Positions 50,266-59,964 of a stretch of DNA of 64,000 bases are shown here, one piece after another. Positions within the stretch are counted from its first letter, which is position 1; every line of letters begins with the position of its first letter. The DNA is taken from assembly GCF_900091565.1 (NCBI RefSeq), contig NZ_FMCV01000005.1, positions 239,352 through 303,351 on the forward strand. Direction: 5' to 3'. This stretch comes from Micromonospora marina. GTDB lineage: Bacteria > Actinomycetota > Actinomycetes > Mycobacteriales > Micromonosporaceae. The notes beneath the pieces were generated by a model. That model was not told the origin of the DNA and did no database searches. It saw nothing but the letters and a program-made list of their open reading frames with translations. The translations under genes were made by a program, and so were the position numbers.

Positions 50266-52416
50266 TCACATGGTCAGTTCGGGGTGCAGCTTGGCCGGGG
50301 TCAGGCGGCGGGACCGGCGAGCCGCGCCGACGGTCAGCGCCATGGCGCCCAGCCCGAACGCGAGCAGCACCAGCGCGGCGGTGACGACCGGGGCGGTCGC
50401 GCCGCCGTTGACCGTGTGCCGCAGGCCGTCCACCACGTACGTCATCGGCAGCCAGGGGTGGACCGCCTGGAAGAAGCCGGGCGAGGTCTGCACCGGGTAG
50501 GTACCGCCGGACGAGGTGAGCTGGAGCATCAGCAGCGCCAGGGCGGCCAGCCGGCCGGCCGGGCCGAGCGCCACGCCGAGCAGTTGCATGATCGCGGTGA
50601 ACGCCAGCGAGGTGAGGGCGAGCAGCCCGAACGTGGCCGGCCCGTGCCGCGGGCCGAGCCCGAGCGCCAGCGTCACCACCGTGTAGAGCACAGTGACCTG
50701 GGCCAGCCCGATCGCCGCGGCCGGGAGCCACCCGGCGAGCACGACCCGCCAGCCGGGCGCGCCGGACATCACGTGCCGCCGGTTGACCGGCCGCAACAGC
50801 ATGTACGTGATCATCGCGCCGACCCAGAGCGCCAGCGACAGGAAGTACGGGGCGAAGCCCACGCCGTACGAGCCGGCCGGGTTCTGCGAGTCGCGGATCA
50901 GGCCGACCGGGTCACCGAGGACCTCGGCGCGCGTGGCCGCGTCGTCGTACCCGGGCAGTTTCCGCTCCCCCGCGGCGAGCCCGTCGGCGAGGTCACCGGC
51001 GCCGCCCTCCAGCCGGGTCAGCCCGTCGAACAGGCGGTTGCTGCCGCTGCCGAGCTGGGCCAGGCCGCCGTCGAGCTGGCGGGCGCCGCTGGCGAGCCGG
51101 TAGAGGCCGCCGCGCAGCCCGTTCGCGCCGGTCGACGCGTCGCCCAGCCCGTCGCGGAGCTCGGCGCTGCCCTGGGCAAGCGTGGCGAGCCCGCCGGCCA
51201 GCTCGTTGACCTTCGCGCGGGCGGAGGCGACGTCGTCGGCCAGGTGCGGCGCGGCGGCGGCGACCTCGCGGGCGGTCTTCGACACGTCGGTCATCTGCTT
51301 GCGCAGCGTGGCCATGTCGGTCTCGTCCAGCGCGGCCACCACCGAGCGGGCCTGCGTGACGGCCCGGTCGGCGGCCTTGCGGGCGGCGGCGAAGTCCGGG
51401 TCGTCGGCCAGTTCGGGGTGTTCCTTCGCGACCGCGTCGAGCCGGTCGCGGACCTCCTCGGCGGTGGCGACCACCTCGGCGGCCCGGCCCGGCAGCGCGT
51501 CCAGACCGGCGGCGAGCTGCTGCGCGCCGTCGGCGACCAGCGTGGCCGCCTTCTCGATCCTGTCGGCGTTGCGGCGCAGCACCGGCTCGTACCTGTCGGC
51601 GGCGGCGTTCACGGTGGCCGCCGCCGCCCTGGTCTCGGTGGCCGCCCGCCCGGCGCCGTCGGCGAGCTGGGCCGCGCCGGTACGCAGTTGGTCGAGGCCC
51701 TTGGCGAGCTTGTCCGCGCCCTGGACCGACTGGCTCAGCCCACCGGCGAGCTGCCCGGCGCCGTTCCCTGCGTCACCGAGCCCGTCGGCGAGTTCGTCCG
51801 CGCCCTGCTGGGAGCTGCCGAGCCCGTCCGCGATCCTGCCGGCGCCGTCGGCGGCGCGCCCGGTCTCGGCCTTGGCGTCGGTGAAGCCGATCAACATCCG
51901 GTCGAAGTACGTGGCGGCGGTGCTCTGCGCGGCGGCGGCCCGGATCTCGCTGAACGCCGACCGGGCGAGCAGGCCGGAGAGGTAGTTGGTGGCGTCGTCG
52001 TTGACGACCTTCAGTTCGCCCTGCCGGGCCGGGCGGTCCGGTTCCGGACCGGCGGCGAGGGTGGCGGAGAAGTCCTCCGGAATGGAGAAGATCAGGTGGT
52101 AGCGCCCGTCGCGCAGCCCCTTCGTGGCGTCGGCCTGGTCGGTGACGGTCCAGCCGAACACCTTGCGGTCGAGCAGCTTCTCGGTCAGGTCGCGGCCGGC
52201 GTGCACCTCGCTGCCGTCACCGGCGGCGGCCGGGCGGTCGGCGTCGACCAGGGCGACCGGAATCCGGTCCATCTTCCCGTACGGATCCCAGAACGCGTAC
52301 AGGTAGAGCGCGCCGTAGAGCAGCGGGACGACGGTGAGCACCGCGAGGGCGGCGCGGGGCAGCCGGCCCCGGGTCATCCGGCGCAGCTCGAACAGGGCCA
52401 GTCGCAGGACGCTCAT
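50266..52416 (-). CDS. YhgE/Pip family membrane protein
   Basis: 716 residues. One N-terminal helix (LPRAALAVLTVVPLLYGALY, LYAFWDPYG) is followed by the YhgE extracytoplasmic domain (IPVALVDADRPA), a long Ala/Gly-rich repeat region of heptad character (GAGQLAGGLSQSVQGADKLA, LRTGAAQLADGAGRA) that should form an extended helical stalk, and an ABC-2-like C-terminal membrane block with five helices (LGLGPRHGPATFGLLALTSL, LPMTYVVDGLRHTVNG). Family members are phage-infection proteins or ESX/lipid-linked permeases. ATG overlaps the stop of the ATPase gene (ATGA), so the pair probably forms one transporter. Confidence 0.93.
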   Translation of the reverse strand: MSVLRLALFELRRMTRGRLPRAALAVLTVVPLLYGALYLYAFWDPYGKMDRIPVALVDADRPAAAGDGSEVHAGRDLTEKLLDRKVFGWTVTDQADATKGLRDGRYHLIFSIPEDFSATLAAGPEPDRPARQGELKVVNDDATNYLSGLLARSAFSEIRAAAAQSTAATYFDRMLIGFTDAKAETGRAADGAGRIADGLGSSQQGADELADGLGDAGNGAGQLAGGLSQSVQGADKLAKGLDQLRTGAAQLADGAGRAATETRAAAATVNAAADRYEPVLRRNADRIEKAATLVADGAQQLAAGLDALPGRAAEVVATAEEVRDRLDAVAKEHPELADDPDFAAARKAADRAVTQARSVVAALDETDMATLRKQMTDVSKTAREVAAAAPHLADDVASARAKVNELAGGLATLAQGSAELRDGLGDASTGANGLRGGLYRLASGARQLDGGLAQLGSGSNRLFDGLTRLEGGAGDLADGLAAGERKLPGYDDAATRAEVLGDPVGLIRDSQNPAGSYGVGFAPYFLSLALWVGAMITYMLLRPVNRRHVMSGAPGWRVVLAGWLPAAAIGLAQVTVLYTVVTLALGLGPRHGPATFGLLALTSLAFTAIMQLLGVALGPAGRLAALALLMLQLTSSGGTYPVQTSPGFFQAVHPWLPMTYVVDGLRHTVNGGATAPVVTAALVLLAFGLGAMALTVGAARRSRRLTPAKLHPELTM

Positions 52417-53129
52417 GCGGGCACCTCGGCGGGTTCGGCGGGAGCGGGCTCGGTGGGAAGGGCGGGGACGGGCACTGCCGGGTCGCCGACGCGGTGCACG
52501 GTGGCGGCGACCCCGGGTTCGACGGCGCGGGCGCTGGCGACCACGGCGTACCCCTGGCCGGCGAGGCGTTCCAGCGCGCCCCACATCCACTCCCGCTCGG
52601 GTCGGTCGGCACCGGCGTCCACGTCGTCGGCGACGATCAGGCCGGGGCCGCCGAGGCCGGCGAGCACCAGCCCGAGCACCTGCCGTTCGACCGGCGTGAG
52701 GTCTCTGCCGTACCGGCCGGGGTCCAGCGGCTCGTCGGTGAGCCCGGCGCCGGCGACGGCGGCGGCGTAGGCGTCACGGCGGTAGGCCCGGCGGGCCCGG
52801 ACCGCTGCCACCGGGACGAGCCGGCGCCGACGGCGCGGCACCGGGCCGAGCAGCAGCAGTCGTTCGGTGATGTGCTCGGCGACGGTGAGCGTCGGATCGG
52901 GCTCGTGCACGCCCGCCACCTGCCCGAGCGCTGCCGGGCCGCGGCGGCGCAGCTCACCGTGGTTGTGCGGGAAGCGCCCGGCCAGCGCGAGCAGCAACGA
53001 GGTGCGCCCGCTGCCCGGCGGGCCGGTGACGGCGTGCAGCTCACCGCTCGCGGCGGTGAGGTCGACATCCCGGTAGACCCAGCCCCGGCGGGTGCGCAGC
53101 CCCAGGCCGCGGGCCTCGACGATGTTCAT
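52413..53129 (-). CDS. ABC ATPase partner of YhgE protein, weakly conserved
   Basis: 238 residues from ATG (MNIVEARGLGLRTRRGWVYR). Walker A is VTGPPGSGRTSLLLAL with Arg in place of the usual Lys, a notable change that may abolish ATP binding; Walker B is GLIVADDVDAGADRP with Asp-Asp, and the signature is replaced by DLTPVERQVLGL. So catalytic motifs are degenerate throughout. It may be a structural subunit or bind nucleotide weakly. An earlier ATG six codons upstream is possible but would lie closer to the operator. First gene of the ATPase-YhgE-TetR group. Confidence 0.85.
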   Translation of the reverse strand: MNIVEARGLGLRTRRGWVYRDVDLTAASGELHAVTGPPGSGRTSLLLALAGRFPHNHGELRRRGPAALGQVAGVHEPDPTLTVAEHITERLLLLGPVPRRRRRLVPVAAVRARRAYRRDAYAAAVAGAGLTDEPLDPGRYGRDLTPVERQVLGLVLAGLGGPGLIVADDVDAGADRPEREWMWGALERLAGQGYAVVASARAVEPGVAATVHRVGDPAVPVPALPTEPAPAEPAEVPA

Positions 53130-53147
53130 CAGGAACCCGAATTCCAA

Positions 53148-53164
53148 ACTGACTGGTCAGTATA
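53148..53164 (-). promoter_or_regulatory. TetR-type operator overlapping a -10 box
   Basis: ACTGACTGGTCAGT (53148-53161) is a near-complete palindrome (six-base arms, two-base centre). On the minus strand TATACT (53164-53159) is a strong -10 overlapping its upstream arm, with a run of T ahead of it. Bound repressor would block this promoter, which drives the ABC ATPase gene 19 bases further. The TetR gene downstream is the obvious repressor. No clear -35 was found. Confidence 0.72.
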
Positions 53165-53223
53165 AAAACATGCCCAGCATAGCGCCGGTTGTCCGGTTCG
53201 GGACGGTCCGGCGGGAGTGATCC

Positions 53224-54063
53224 TCAGAACAGCACTGTGGCGAGCGTGCCGACCGGGCGGAAACCGCAGCGCTCGTAGACCCGGCGGGCGGGCAGGTTGA
53301 AGTCGTTGACGTAGAGGCTCACGGTGGGCGCGACCCGGGCCAGCGCGTCGCGGACCACCGCGGCCATCGCGGCGGTGGCGATGCCCCGGCCACGCCACTC
53401 GGGTGCCACCCAGACGCCCTGCACCTGCGCGGTCCGGCGGGTCACCACCGCCAGCTCCGCCTTGAAGACCACCCGCCCGTCGACGAAACGGGCGTAGGCG
53501 CGGCCGGCGCGCACCAGCTCGGTCACCCGCCGCCGGTAACCACGCCCGCCGTCCTCCGCCAGCGGCGACACCCCGACCTCCTCGGTGTACATCGCCACCG
53601 CCGCCGGGAACAGCCGGTCGACCTCGTTGCCGCGCACCCGCCGGACCTGCGGGTCGGGCGCCACGGCGGGCAGCGCGTCGGTGGCCAGCAGCGGCTGGTT
53701 CGGGCGTACGTCCCGAGCCGGCCCCCAGTAGGCGGAGAGGCGGTCCCAGAGCCCGAGCACCGCGTCGGCACTGCCCACGATCGAGGAACAGAGCCGCTCC
53801 TCGGCGCTCAGCTGGTCGGCGAACGCGGTCACCGCCGACTCGGACGCGAGCACCGGGGTGAGGTTGCCGCCCAGCCAGCAGATCGACTCCAGGTGCCGGC
53901 GGGAGCCGTACCCGAGGATCCGCGCCTCGGCCCGCCACCACGCCAGCCCGCGTGCCGCCACCCGCTCGGCGACCTGCGCGCCGGCGTACGGGTCGAGGTC
54001 GAGCAGCCGCTCGACCGCGCGGCGCTCCGACTCCCCCAGTTGGCGTACCGGCACCGTGAGCAC
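53224..54063 (-). CDS. GNAT acetyltransferase with DUF4081 N-terminal domain
   Basis: 279 residues from GTG. The N-terminal half (LLDLDPYAGAQVAERVAARG, SICWLGGNLTPVLA) is DUF4081; the C-terminal half is a GNAT core with VQGVWVAPEWRGRGIATAAM and LYVNDFNLPARRVYERCGFR. In Mycobacterium the homologue lies beside ispG-rip-dxr (Rv2867c by memory), as here after two intervening genes. The acceptor is unknown. Confidence 0.92.
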   Translation of the reverse strand: MLTVPVRQLGESERRAVERLLDLDPYAGAQVAERVAARGLAWWRAEARILGYGSRRHLESICWLGGNLTPVLASESAVTAFADQLSAEERLCSSIVGSADAVLGLWDRLSAYWGPARDVRPNQPLLATDALPAVAPDPQVRRVRGNEVDRLFPAAVAMYTEEVGVSPLAEDGGRGYRRRVTELVRAGRAYARFVDGRVVFKAELAVVTRRTAQVQGVWVAPEWRGRGIATAAMAAVVRDALARVAPTVSLYVNDFNLPARRVYERCGFRPVGTLATVLF

Positions 54064-54127
54064 GGCTACCAGCCTGCCAGATCCACCCCGGCGCGCGCGG
54101 GCCGACCGGGCACCTGCCGCACCGCGC

Positions 54128-55354
54128 TCAACCCGCAGCCGCCGGCACCGGTTCGGGCGCCGGCGGCCGGGTCCGGGCGGCCCACCGCACCACCGGCGGC
54201 ACCAGCACGCCGAGCAGCAGGAACACCACGCCGAGCACCAGCCACCCGGGCACGCCCCACCCGATCGCGAGCGTGGTCACGACCACCGGGGCGACCATCG
54301 AGCCGAGCTGCATGCCCATCCCGTACGCGCCCTGGTACTGCCCGTGCGCGTGCGCCGGGGCCAGGCCGAAGGAGATGCCCCAGCCGGCCGCCGCGTGCCA
54401 CAACTCCCCCACGACGTGCACCAGCGCACCGGCCAGCAGCAGCGGCACCGCGAAGGCGACCGGCACCCCGCCACCGGCCGCGAACAGCGCGCACGCGGCC
54501 GCCAGCAGGACGCCCGCCCGCCGGGCGGCCCGGCCCGCGCCGGTCAGGTCCTCGGTGCCCCGCGAGGCCCGGACCTGGAACAGGATCACCACCACGGTGT
54601 TGACCAGCAGGCAGGCGGAGATCAGCCAGTTCGGCGCGGTGGTGTGCCCGGCGATCCACAGCGGCAGGGCGATGTTGATCAGCGAGAAGTGCATGGACAT
54701 GAGCCCGTCCAGCACGGTGAAGGCGAGGAAGGGGCGGTCCCGCAGCGCGATCAGCCGGGGCCCGTGCGCCGGGGCGGGCACCGGCGGCATCGGCGGGAGC
54801 CGCAGCAGCACCGCCGCCGCCAGCAGATACGTGGCGGCGTCGAGCAGGATCAGCGTGACGTACGCGCCGCGGGTGTCGGCGGCGAGCGCGAACCCGGCCA
54901 GCACGGTGCCCACCGAGATCCCGACGTTTGTGACAGCGCGCAGGTAGGCGCGGGTGCGGACCCGCTGGTCGGGTGGGACGGCACCGGCGATCAGCGCGCC
55001 CCGGGCGCCACGGGTGCCCGCGTCGGCGACCGCCATCAGCATGCCGACGACCAGGAAGCCGGTGAACGAGCGCACCGCGACCAGGGCGGCCGTGCACCCG
55101 GCCGAGGCGAGCAGCGCGGCCAGCTGGAGGCCGCGCGGGCCGAGGCGGTCGGCGAGGTAGCCCATCGGCGTGCTCGCCACGAGGCTGACCAGCGCCGTGA
55201 GGGTGAGCGCCACACCGACCTGGGTCACCGAGAGCCCTACCGACCGGGTGAGGAACAGTGCGCTGGCGGTGAGCCAGGTGCCCCGCCCGACGGTGTTGAC
55301 GAGCGTGGAGAGGGCGAGGGTCCGGGACGGGCCCGGTTCGGGGAGCAGGCGCAC
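54128..55354 (-). CDS. MFS transporter
   Basis: 408 residues, 12 helices, GTG start. The loop 2-3 motif GYLADRLGPRG (G-x-L-a-D-r-x-G-r-r-x) is well kept near residue 68 and VNTVGRGTWLTASALFLTRS starts helix 1. This is the drug-efflux/sugar MFS type; the substrate is unknown. The gene is divergent from a PadR regulator across two dyads, so it is probably PadR-controlled. CTAAT at 55360-55364 (read on the minus strand GCTAAT) could be the -10 of a leaderless transcript. Confidence 0.92.
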   Translation of the reverse strand: MRLLPEPGPSRTLALSTLVNTVGRGTWLTASALFLTRSVGLSVTQVGVALTLTALVSLVASTPMGYLADRLGPRGLQLAALLASAGCTAALVAVRSFTGFLVVGMLMAVADAGTRGARGALIAGAVPPDQRVRTRAYLRAVTNVGISVGTVLAGFALAADTRGAYVTLILLDAATYLLAAAVLLRLPPMPPVPAPAHGPRLIALRDRPFLAFTVLDGLMSMHFSLINIALPLWIAGHTTAPNWLISACLLVNTVVVILFQVRASRGTEDLTGAGRAARRAGVLLAAACALFAAGGGVPVAFAVPLLLAGALVHVVGELWHAAAGWGISFGLAPAHAHGQYQGAYGMGMQLGSMVAPVVVTTLAIGWGVPGWLVLGVVFLLLGVLVPPVVRWAARTRPPAPEPVPAAAG

Positions 55355-55366
55355 ACCGGCACATTA

Positions 55367-55388
55367 GCAAGACGTACGTACGGTTTGC
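55367..55388. promoter_or_regulatory. 22-bp dyad close to the MFS start
   Basis: GCAA, two bases, the 10-bp palindrome CGTACGTACG (55373-55382), two bases, TTGC: fully symmetric. It lies 13-34 bases upstream of the MFS start, overlapping or just upstream of its probable -10. It is an operator candidate distinct in sequence from the PadR-side dyad. Confidence 0.6.
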
Positions 55389-55416
55389 ATTCCCGTCTGC
55401 CCGACGTCTTGTCGGC

Positions 55417-55446
55417 GATGCATTGCCGATATATCGTTGATGCATC
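55417..55446. promoter_or_regulatory. 30-bp double dyad upstream of the PadR gene
   Basis: GATGCAT, three bases, CGATATATCG (55427-55436), three bases, ATGCATC: a palindrome within a palindrome about one centre. It is the most AT-rich stretch of the region and lies 31-60 bases before the PadR start. CGATATATCG-type centres are common for PadR operators. It probably controls both divergent genes. Confidence 0.72.
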
Positions 55447-55476
55447 AGCGACACACCGACAGAAGGAGAACGACTG

Positions 55477-56064
55477 ATGGGTTTCCATCGACGCATGCAC
55501 GCCGTGCACGACGAGATGCGCCGCCACGGCGGCTTCGGATTCCCGCCCGAACCCCCGGGCCCGCCGCCCTTCTCCGCCGGACCGCACGGTCGCGGGCGGG
55601 GCCGAGGCGGCCGGGGACGCGGACGGCGGCCGAACGTCCGCGGCGCCGTGCTGGCCCTGCTCACCGAGCGGCCGATGCACGGCTACGAGATGATCCAGGA
55701 GATCGACTCCCGCACCGGCGGGGCCTGGCGGCCCAGCCCCGGCTCGATCTACCCGACGCTGCAACTGCTGGAGGACGAGGGCGTCATCGCGACCGCCGCC
55801 GACTCCGAGGGCGGGCGCAAGCGGTTCGCGCTGACCGAGGCGGGGCAGGCCGAGGCGACCGGCGCGGCGCAGGCCCCGCCGTGGGCGGAGTTCGCCGAGC
55901 AGACAGTAAACAGCTGGCACGACATCCGCGACGCCGGCGCGCAGGCCATGCAGGCGCTGCGGCAGGTGATGACCACCGGCACCGACGACCAGCGCGCCCG
56001 CGCCGTGCAGGTCCTCGACGAGACCCGGCGCAAGCTCTACGCCATCCTCGCCGAGTCCGAGTGA
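55477..56064 (+). CDS. PadR family transcriptional regulator with Pro/Gly/Arg N-terminus
   Basis: 195 residues; GGAG precedes ATG. The first 48 residues are a disordered Pro/Gly/Arg extension, then the winged helix: GAVLALLTERPMHGYEMIQE, TGGAWRPSPGSIYPTLQLLE, DEGVIATAA, EGGRKRFALTEAGQ. The C-terminal helical part ends KLYAILAESE. Its text is that of the PadR group controlling neighbouring efflux genes. Divergent MFS gene and the double dyad in between point to autoregulation and MFS control. Confidence 0.94.
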   Translation: MGFHRRMHAVHDEMRRHGGFGFPPEPPGPPPFSAGPHGRGRGRGGRGRGRRPNVRGAVLALLTERPMHGYEMIQEIDSRTGGAWRPSPGSIYPTLQLLEDEGVIATAADSEGGRKRFALTEAGQAEATGAAQAPPWAEFAEQTVNSWHDIRDAGAQAMQALRQVMTTGTDDQRARAVQVLDETRRKLYAILAESE

Positions 56065-56132
56065 GCGCCGGGCGGCGCGACCCGGACACACCCGGCGCGC
56101 GGTGACGCCGTGCGCACCGGTCCGCGAACGCG

Positions 56133-56169
56133 CGTGCGGCCGCCCCCGATGCCCGGGGACGGCCGCACG
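56133..56169. terminator. bidirectional terminator between PadR and ispG
   Basis: CGTGCGGCCG (56133-56142) pairs perfectly with CGGCCGCACG (56160-56169), with an inner CCCCG/CGGGG stem. The structure stands between two convergent genes, 69 bases past the PadR stop and 18 bases from the ispG stop. Confidence 0.8.
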
Positions 56170-56186
56170 GCGACGCGGAGAGCGGA

Positions 56187-57362
56187 TCAGTGCACGGTGA
56201 CAGTGGCACCACCCGGCACCAGGTCGCGCAGCTCCTCGGGGATCTCGGCGCCCATCTCGTCGGCGATCCGCAGCGCCTCCTCGATCAGCGTCTCCACGAT
56301 CTGCGCCTCGGGCACCGTCTTGACGACCTTGCCCTTGACGAAGATCTGGCCCTTCCCGTTGCCGGAGGCCACGCCCAGGTCGGCCTCGCGGGCCTCACCC
56401 GGACCGTTCACCACGCAGCCCATGACCGCGACGCGCAGCGGCACCGGCAGGCCCTCCAGGCCGGCGGTGACCTCCTCGGCCAACTTGTAGACGTCGACCT
56501 GCGCCCGGCCGCAGGACGGGCAGGAGACGATCTCCAGGCCACGCTCACGCAGGCCCAGCGACTCCAGGATCGCGGCGCCGACCTTGATCTCCTCGACCGG
56601 CGGGGCGGACAGCGAGACCCGGATGGTGTCGCCGATGCCCTCGGCCAGCAGCGCGCCGAACGCCACCGCCGACTTGATCGTGCCCTGGAACGCCGGGCCC
56701 GCCTCGGTGACGCCGAGGTGCAGCGGGTAGTCGCACTTCTCGGCCAGCAGCCGGTACGCGCGGATCATCACCACCGGGTCGTTGTGCTTGACCGAGATCT
56801 TGATGTCCCGGTAGCCGTGCTCCTCGAACAGCGAGCACTCCCACAGCGCCGACTCCACCAGGGCCTCGGCGGTGGCCTTGCCGTACTTGGCCAACAGGCG
56901 CTTGTCCAGCGAGCCGGCGTTGACGCCGATCCGGATCGGCACGCCCGCGTCGCCGGCGGCCCGCGCGATCTCCTTGACCTTGTCGTCGAACTGCCGGATG
57001 TTGCCCGGGTTCACCCGCACCGCGGCGCAGCCGGCGTCGATCGCGGCGAAGACGTACTTCGGCTGGAAGTGGATGTCGGCGATCACCGGGATCTGCGACT
57101 TCCTGGCGATCGCGGGCAGCGCCTCCACGTCGTCCTGCGACGGCACGGCGACCCGGACGATCTGGCAGCCGGACGCGGTCAGCTCGGCGATCTGCTGGAG
57201 CGTGGCGTTGACGTCGGCGGTGAGGGTGGTGGTCATGGACTGCACCGAGACCGGCGCGCCACCACCGACCGGCACCGAACCGACCATGATCTGGCGGCTG
57301 GCCCGGCGCGGGGCCAGCGGCGGCGGCGGTACGGGGGGCATACCGAGACTGACAGCGGTCAC
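56187..57362 (-). CDS. ispG: 4-hydroxy-3-methylbut-2-en-1-yl diphosphate synthase (IspG/GcpE)
   Basis: 391 residues. TIM-barrel and iron-sulphur parts are complete: [60 protein letters not shown] and the [4Fe-4S] ligands in [12 protein letters not shown] and [18 protein letters not shown]. It makes HMBPP in the MEP isoprenoid route. GTG at 57362 ([12 protein letters not shown]) is chosen because the family starts there and GGTGAG lies upstream; another GTG three codons earlier directly abuts the protease stop. Forms dxr-rip-ispG with the upstream genes. Confidence 0.97.
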   Translation of the reverse strand: MTAVSLGMPPVPPPPLAPRRASRQIMVGSVPVGGGAPVSVQSMTTTLTADVNATLQQIAELTASGCQIVRVAVPSQDDVEALPAIARKSQIPVIADIHFQPKYVFAAIDAGCAAVRVNPGNIRQFDDKVKEIARAAGDAGVPIRIGVNAGSLDKRLLAKYGKATAEALVESALWECSLFEEHGYRDIKISVKHNDPVVMIRAYRLLAEKCDYPLHLGVTEAGPAFQGTIKSAVAFGALLAEGIGDTIRVSLSAPPVEEIKVGAAILESLGLRERGLEIVSCPSCGRAQVDVYKLAEEVTAGLEGLPVPLRVAVMGCVVNGPGEAREADLGVASGNGKGQIFVKGKVVKTVPEAQIVETLIEEALRIADEMGAEIPEELRDLVPGGATVTVH

Positions 57363-57371
57363 TTCAGGCAC

Positions 57372-58616
57372 TCACCTTGAGAAGAGCGTGATCGGGTTGA
57401 TGACATCAGCGGTGACGGTCAGCAGCGTGAACGCGCCACCGATCAGGATCACCGCGTACGTGAACGGCATGAGTTTGAGGTAGTCGACGCGGCCCGGGTC
57501 GGAGCGGCCGATGCGCGCGTAGAGCCAGGACCGCGCCCGTTCGAACCAGGCGATGGCGATGTGGCCACCGTCCAGCGGGAGCAACGGCAGCAGGTTGAAC
57601 ACGCCGATGAAGAAGTTCAGCGACACGAAGAGCATGAAGAACACCAGCCAGGCGTTGTTCTCCACGGCCTCGCCGCCGAGCCGGCTGGCGCCGACCACGC
57701 TGATCGGGGTGTCCACGTCGCGCTCGCCGCCGGTGATCGCGTCCCACAACGCCGGCACCTTCTGCGGGATGCGCTGCATGGCCTGCGCGGTCTGCACGGC
57801 CATGTTGCCGGTGAAGTCGGCGGTGGCGCCGAACGCGGCGACCGGGCCGTACTCGACCCGGGTCGGGGTGGTGGGCGAGAGCACCACGCCGAGCGCGGAG
57901 ACCGGCGAGGTGGCGCCCTCCGGGTCGCCCAGCGGCGGGCGCTGCACCGCGGCCAGGTCGACCCTGGCGTCCTGCGAGGTGCCGTCGCGCAGGTAGGTGA
58001 CGGTGACCGCGCCGGGCGGGGTGGCGCGGACCACGTCGAGCATGTCGCCCCAGGTGGAGACCGGCTTGCCGTTCACCGCGGTGATCCGGTCGCCCTCCTT
58101 GAGCTGGGCCTTCTCGGCCGGGCTGGCCGGGTCGCCGGGCTGGCAGGCGCGGACCTTGTCCACCGTGACGCACGGGACGGGGGCGATCACCGCCGGTTCG
58201 GCCCGGTAGCCGGCCTCGGTGGTGGGGAACTTCGGGTTCGGCAGCCCGACCGACACCGCGATGATCCAGAGGGCGACCAGGGCCAGGGCGAAGTGGGTGA
58301 TCGAACCCGCGGACATCACGATCGTCCGCTTCCACACCGGGTAGCGCCACATGGCGCGCTTCTCGTCCCCGGGCTCGACGTCGTCGTCCTGCGGTGTCAT
58401 GCCGACGATCTTGCAGAAGCCGCCGAGCGGGATGCCCTTGATGCCGTACTCGGTCTCACCCCGCCTGAACGACCAGAGCGTCGGGCCGAAGCCGACGAAG
58501 TAGCGGGTGACCTTCATCCCGAACGCCTTGGCGGTCAGCATGTGCCCCGCCTCGTGCAGGCTCACCGAGATGAGGATCGCGAGGGCGAACAGCACCACCC
58601 CGAGCAGATAGCTCAT
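57372..58616 (-). CDS. site-2 protease RseP/Rip1 family metalloprotease
   Basis: 414 residues. Zinc motif HEAGH in [20 protein letters not shown] near residue 20 and the second ligand motif [20 protein letters not shown] near 370 are intact, with four membrane helices. A PDZ domain lies between ([20 protein letters not shown]). Such proteases cut anti-sigma factors within the membrane; mycobacterial Rip1 is the model and also sits between dxr and ispG. ATG overlaps the dxr stop (ATGA). Confidence 0.96.
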   Translation of the reverse strand: MSYLLGVVLFALAILISVSLHEAGHMLTAKAFGMKVTRYFVGFGPTLWSFRRGETEYGIKGIPLGGFCKIVGMTPQDDDVEPGDEKRAMWRYPVWKRTIVMSAGSITHFALALVALWIIAVSVGLPNPKFPTTEAGYRAEPAVIAPVPCVTVDKVRACQPGDPASPAEKAQLKEGDRITAVNGKPVSTWGDMLDVVRATPPGAVTVTYLRDGTSQDARVDLAAVQRPPLGDPEGATSPVSALGVVLSPTTPTRVEYGPVAAFGATADFTGNMAVQTAQAMQRIPQKVPALWDAITGGERDVDTPISVVGASRLGGEAVENNAWLVFFMLFVSLNFFIGVFNLLPLLPLDGGHIAIAWFERARSWLYARIGRSDPGRVDYLKLMPFTYAVILIGGAFTLLTVTADVINPITLFSR

Positions 58617-59827
58617 CGAGCTCCTTCCACCGACCCGACGATGATCTCCTGGGCGTGCGCCCGTGCCCACGACTCGGCGGCGAGCACGTCCTCGACGGTA
58701 CCTGGTTCGTCGAAATCGGGAGCGTCCTCCAGCACCCGCTGGAGGGTGTCGACGATGCCGAGGAACGGCAACCGGCCCGCGACGAACGCCGCCACGCACT
58801 CCTCGTTCGCCGCGTTGTAGATCGCCGGGCGGCAGCGCCCGGCCTCACCCGCCGCCTTGGCCAGCGCGACCGCCGGGAACGCCGCGTCGTCGAGCGGGAA
58901 GAACTCCCAGGTGTGGGCCTTCGTCCAGTCGACCGCGGCGGCGGCCCCCGGCACCCGGTCCGGCCAGCCGAGCGCGACCGCGATGGGCAGCCGCATGTCC
59001 GGCGGGCTGGCCTGGGCGATCGTGGAGCCGTCCACGAACTCGACCATCGAGTGGATCACGGAGGTGGGGTGGACCATCACCTCGATGTCGGCGTAGGGCA
59101 CGTCGAACAGCTCGTGCGCCTCGATCACCTCCAGCGCCTTGTTGACCATGGTGGCGGAGTTGATCGTGATGACCGGCCCCATGTTCCAGGTCGGGTGCGC
59201 CAGCGCCTGCTCCGGCGTGACCTCCATCAACTCGTCGCGCCGCCGGCCCCGGAACGGGCCGCCGCTGGCGGTCACGATCAGTCGGCGGACCTCCGGACGG
59301 GTGCCGGAGCGCAGGCACTGGGCCATCGCCGTGTGCTCGCTGTCGACCGGGACGAGCTGCCCCGGCCGTGTCAGGGCCGCCTTGACCAACGGGCCGCCGG
59401 CCACCAGGGACTCCTTGTTGGCCAGGGCGAGGGTACGACCGGCGCGCAGCGCGGCCAGCGTCGGCGGCAGGCCCAGCGAGCCGACCACGCCGTTGAGCAC
59501 CACGTCGCACGGCCACTGCGCCAGCTCGGTCATCGCGTCCGGCCCGGCCACGATCTTCGGCAGCTTGAAGTCGCCGGTGGCCCAGCCGCGCCGGCTCGCC
59601 TCGGCGTAGAACGCCAGCTGGAGGTCCTGCGCGGCGGACGCGCGGGCCACACCGACGGCCTCCACGCCCAGCTCCAGCGCCTGCGTGGCGAGCAGGTCGA
59701 CGTTGCCGCCACCCGCGCCCAGCGCCACCACCCGGAAGCGGTCCGGGTTGCGCTTGACGATGTCGATGGCCTGGGTGCCGATCGAGCCGGTCGAACCGAG
59801 CAGCACGAGATCTCGGGGAGTGGTCAC
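58613..59827 (-). CDS. dxr: 1-deoxy-D-xylulose 5-phosphate reductoisomerase (Dxr)
   Basis: 404 residues, GTG start. NADPH site [27 protein letters not shown], catalytic acids in [24 protein letters not shown], and the C-terminal domain ([20 protein letters not shown]) are all present. It commits DXP to the MEP pathway. First of three coupled genes dxr-rip-ispG. The 125-bp gap to the VapC gene must hold its promoter; I saw no obvious -35/-10 pair there. Confidence 0.97.
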   Translation of the reverse strand: MTTPRDLVLLGSTGSIGTQAIDIVKRNPDRFRVVALGAGGGNVDLLATQALELGVEAVGVARASAAQDLQLAFYAEASRRGWATGDFKLPKIVAGPDAMTELAQWPCDVVLNGVVGSLGLPPTLAALRAGRTLALANKESLVAGGPLVKAALTRPGQLVPVDSEHTAMAQCLRSGTRPEVRRLIVTASGGPFRGRRRDELMEVTPEQALAHPTWNMGPVITINSATMVNKALEVIEAHELFDVPYADIEVMVHPTSVIHSMVEFVDGSTIAQASPPDMRLPIAVALGWPDRVPGAAAAVDWTKAHTWEFFPLDDAAFPAVALAKAAGEAGRCRPAIYNAANEECVAAFVAGRLPFLGIVDTLQRVLEDAPDFDEPGTVEDVLAAESWARAHAQEIIVGSVEGAR

Positions 59828-59964
59828 CGGACCATTGTTCCCCAGCGCCCCACCACGGTTCGTCCCGGAGTGCCCGGCGAGACGGAGATGCGCCGCAGCG
59901 CGCGGCCGTCCAGGGCTGATCCCGGCGGCCGAGCAGATCCAACGACCCGCCGGAGGAGTCGCGG

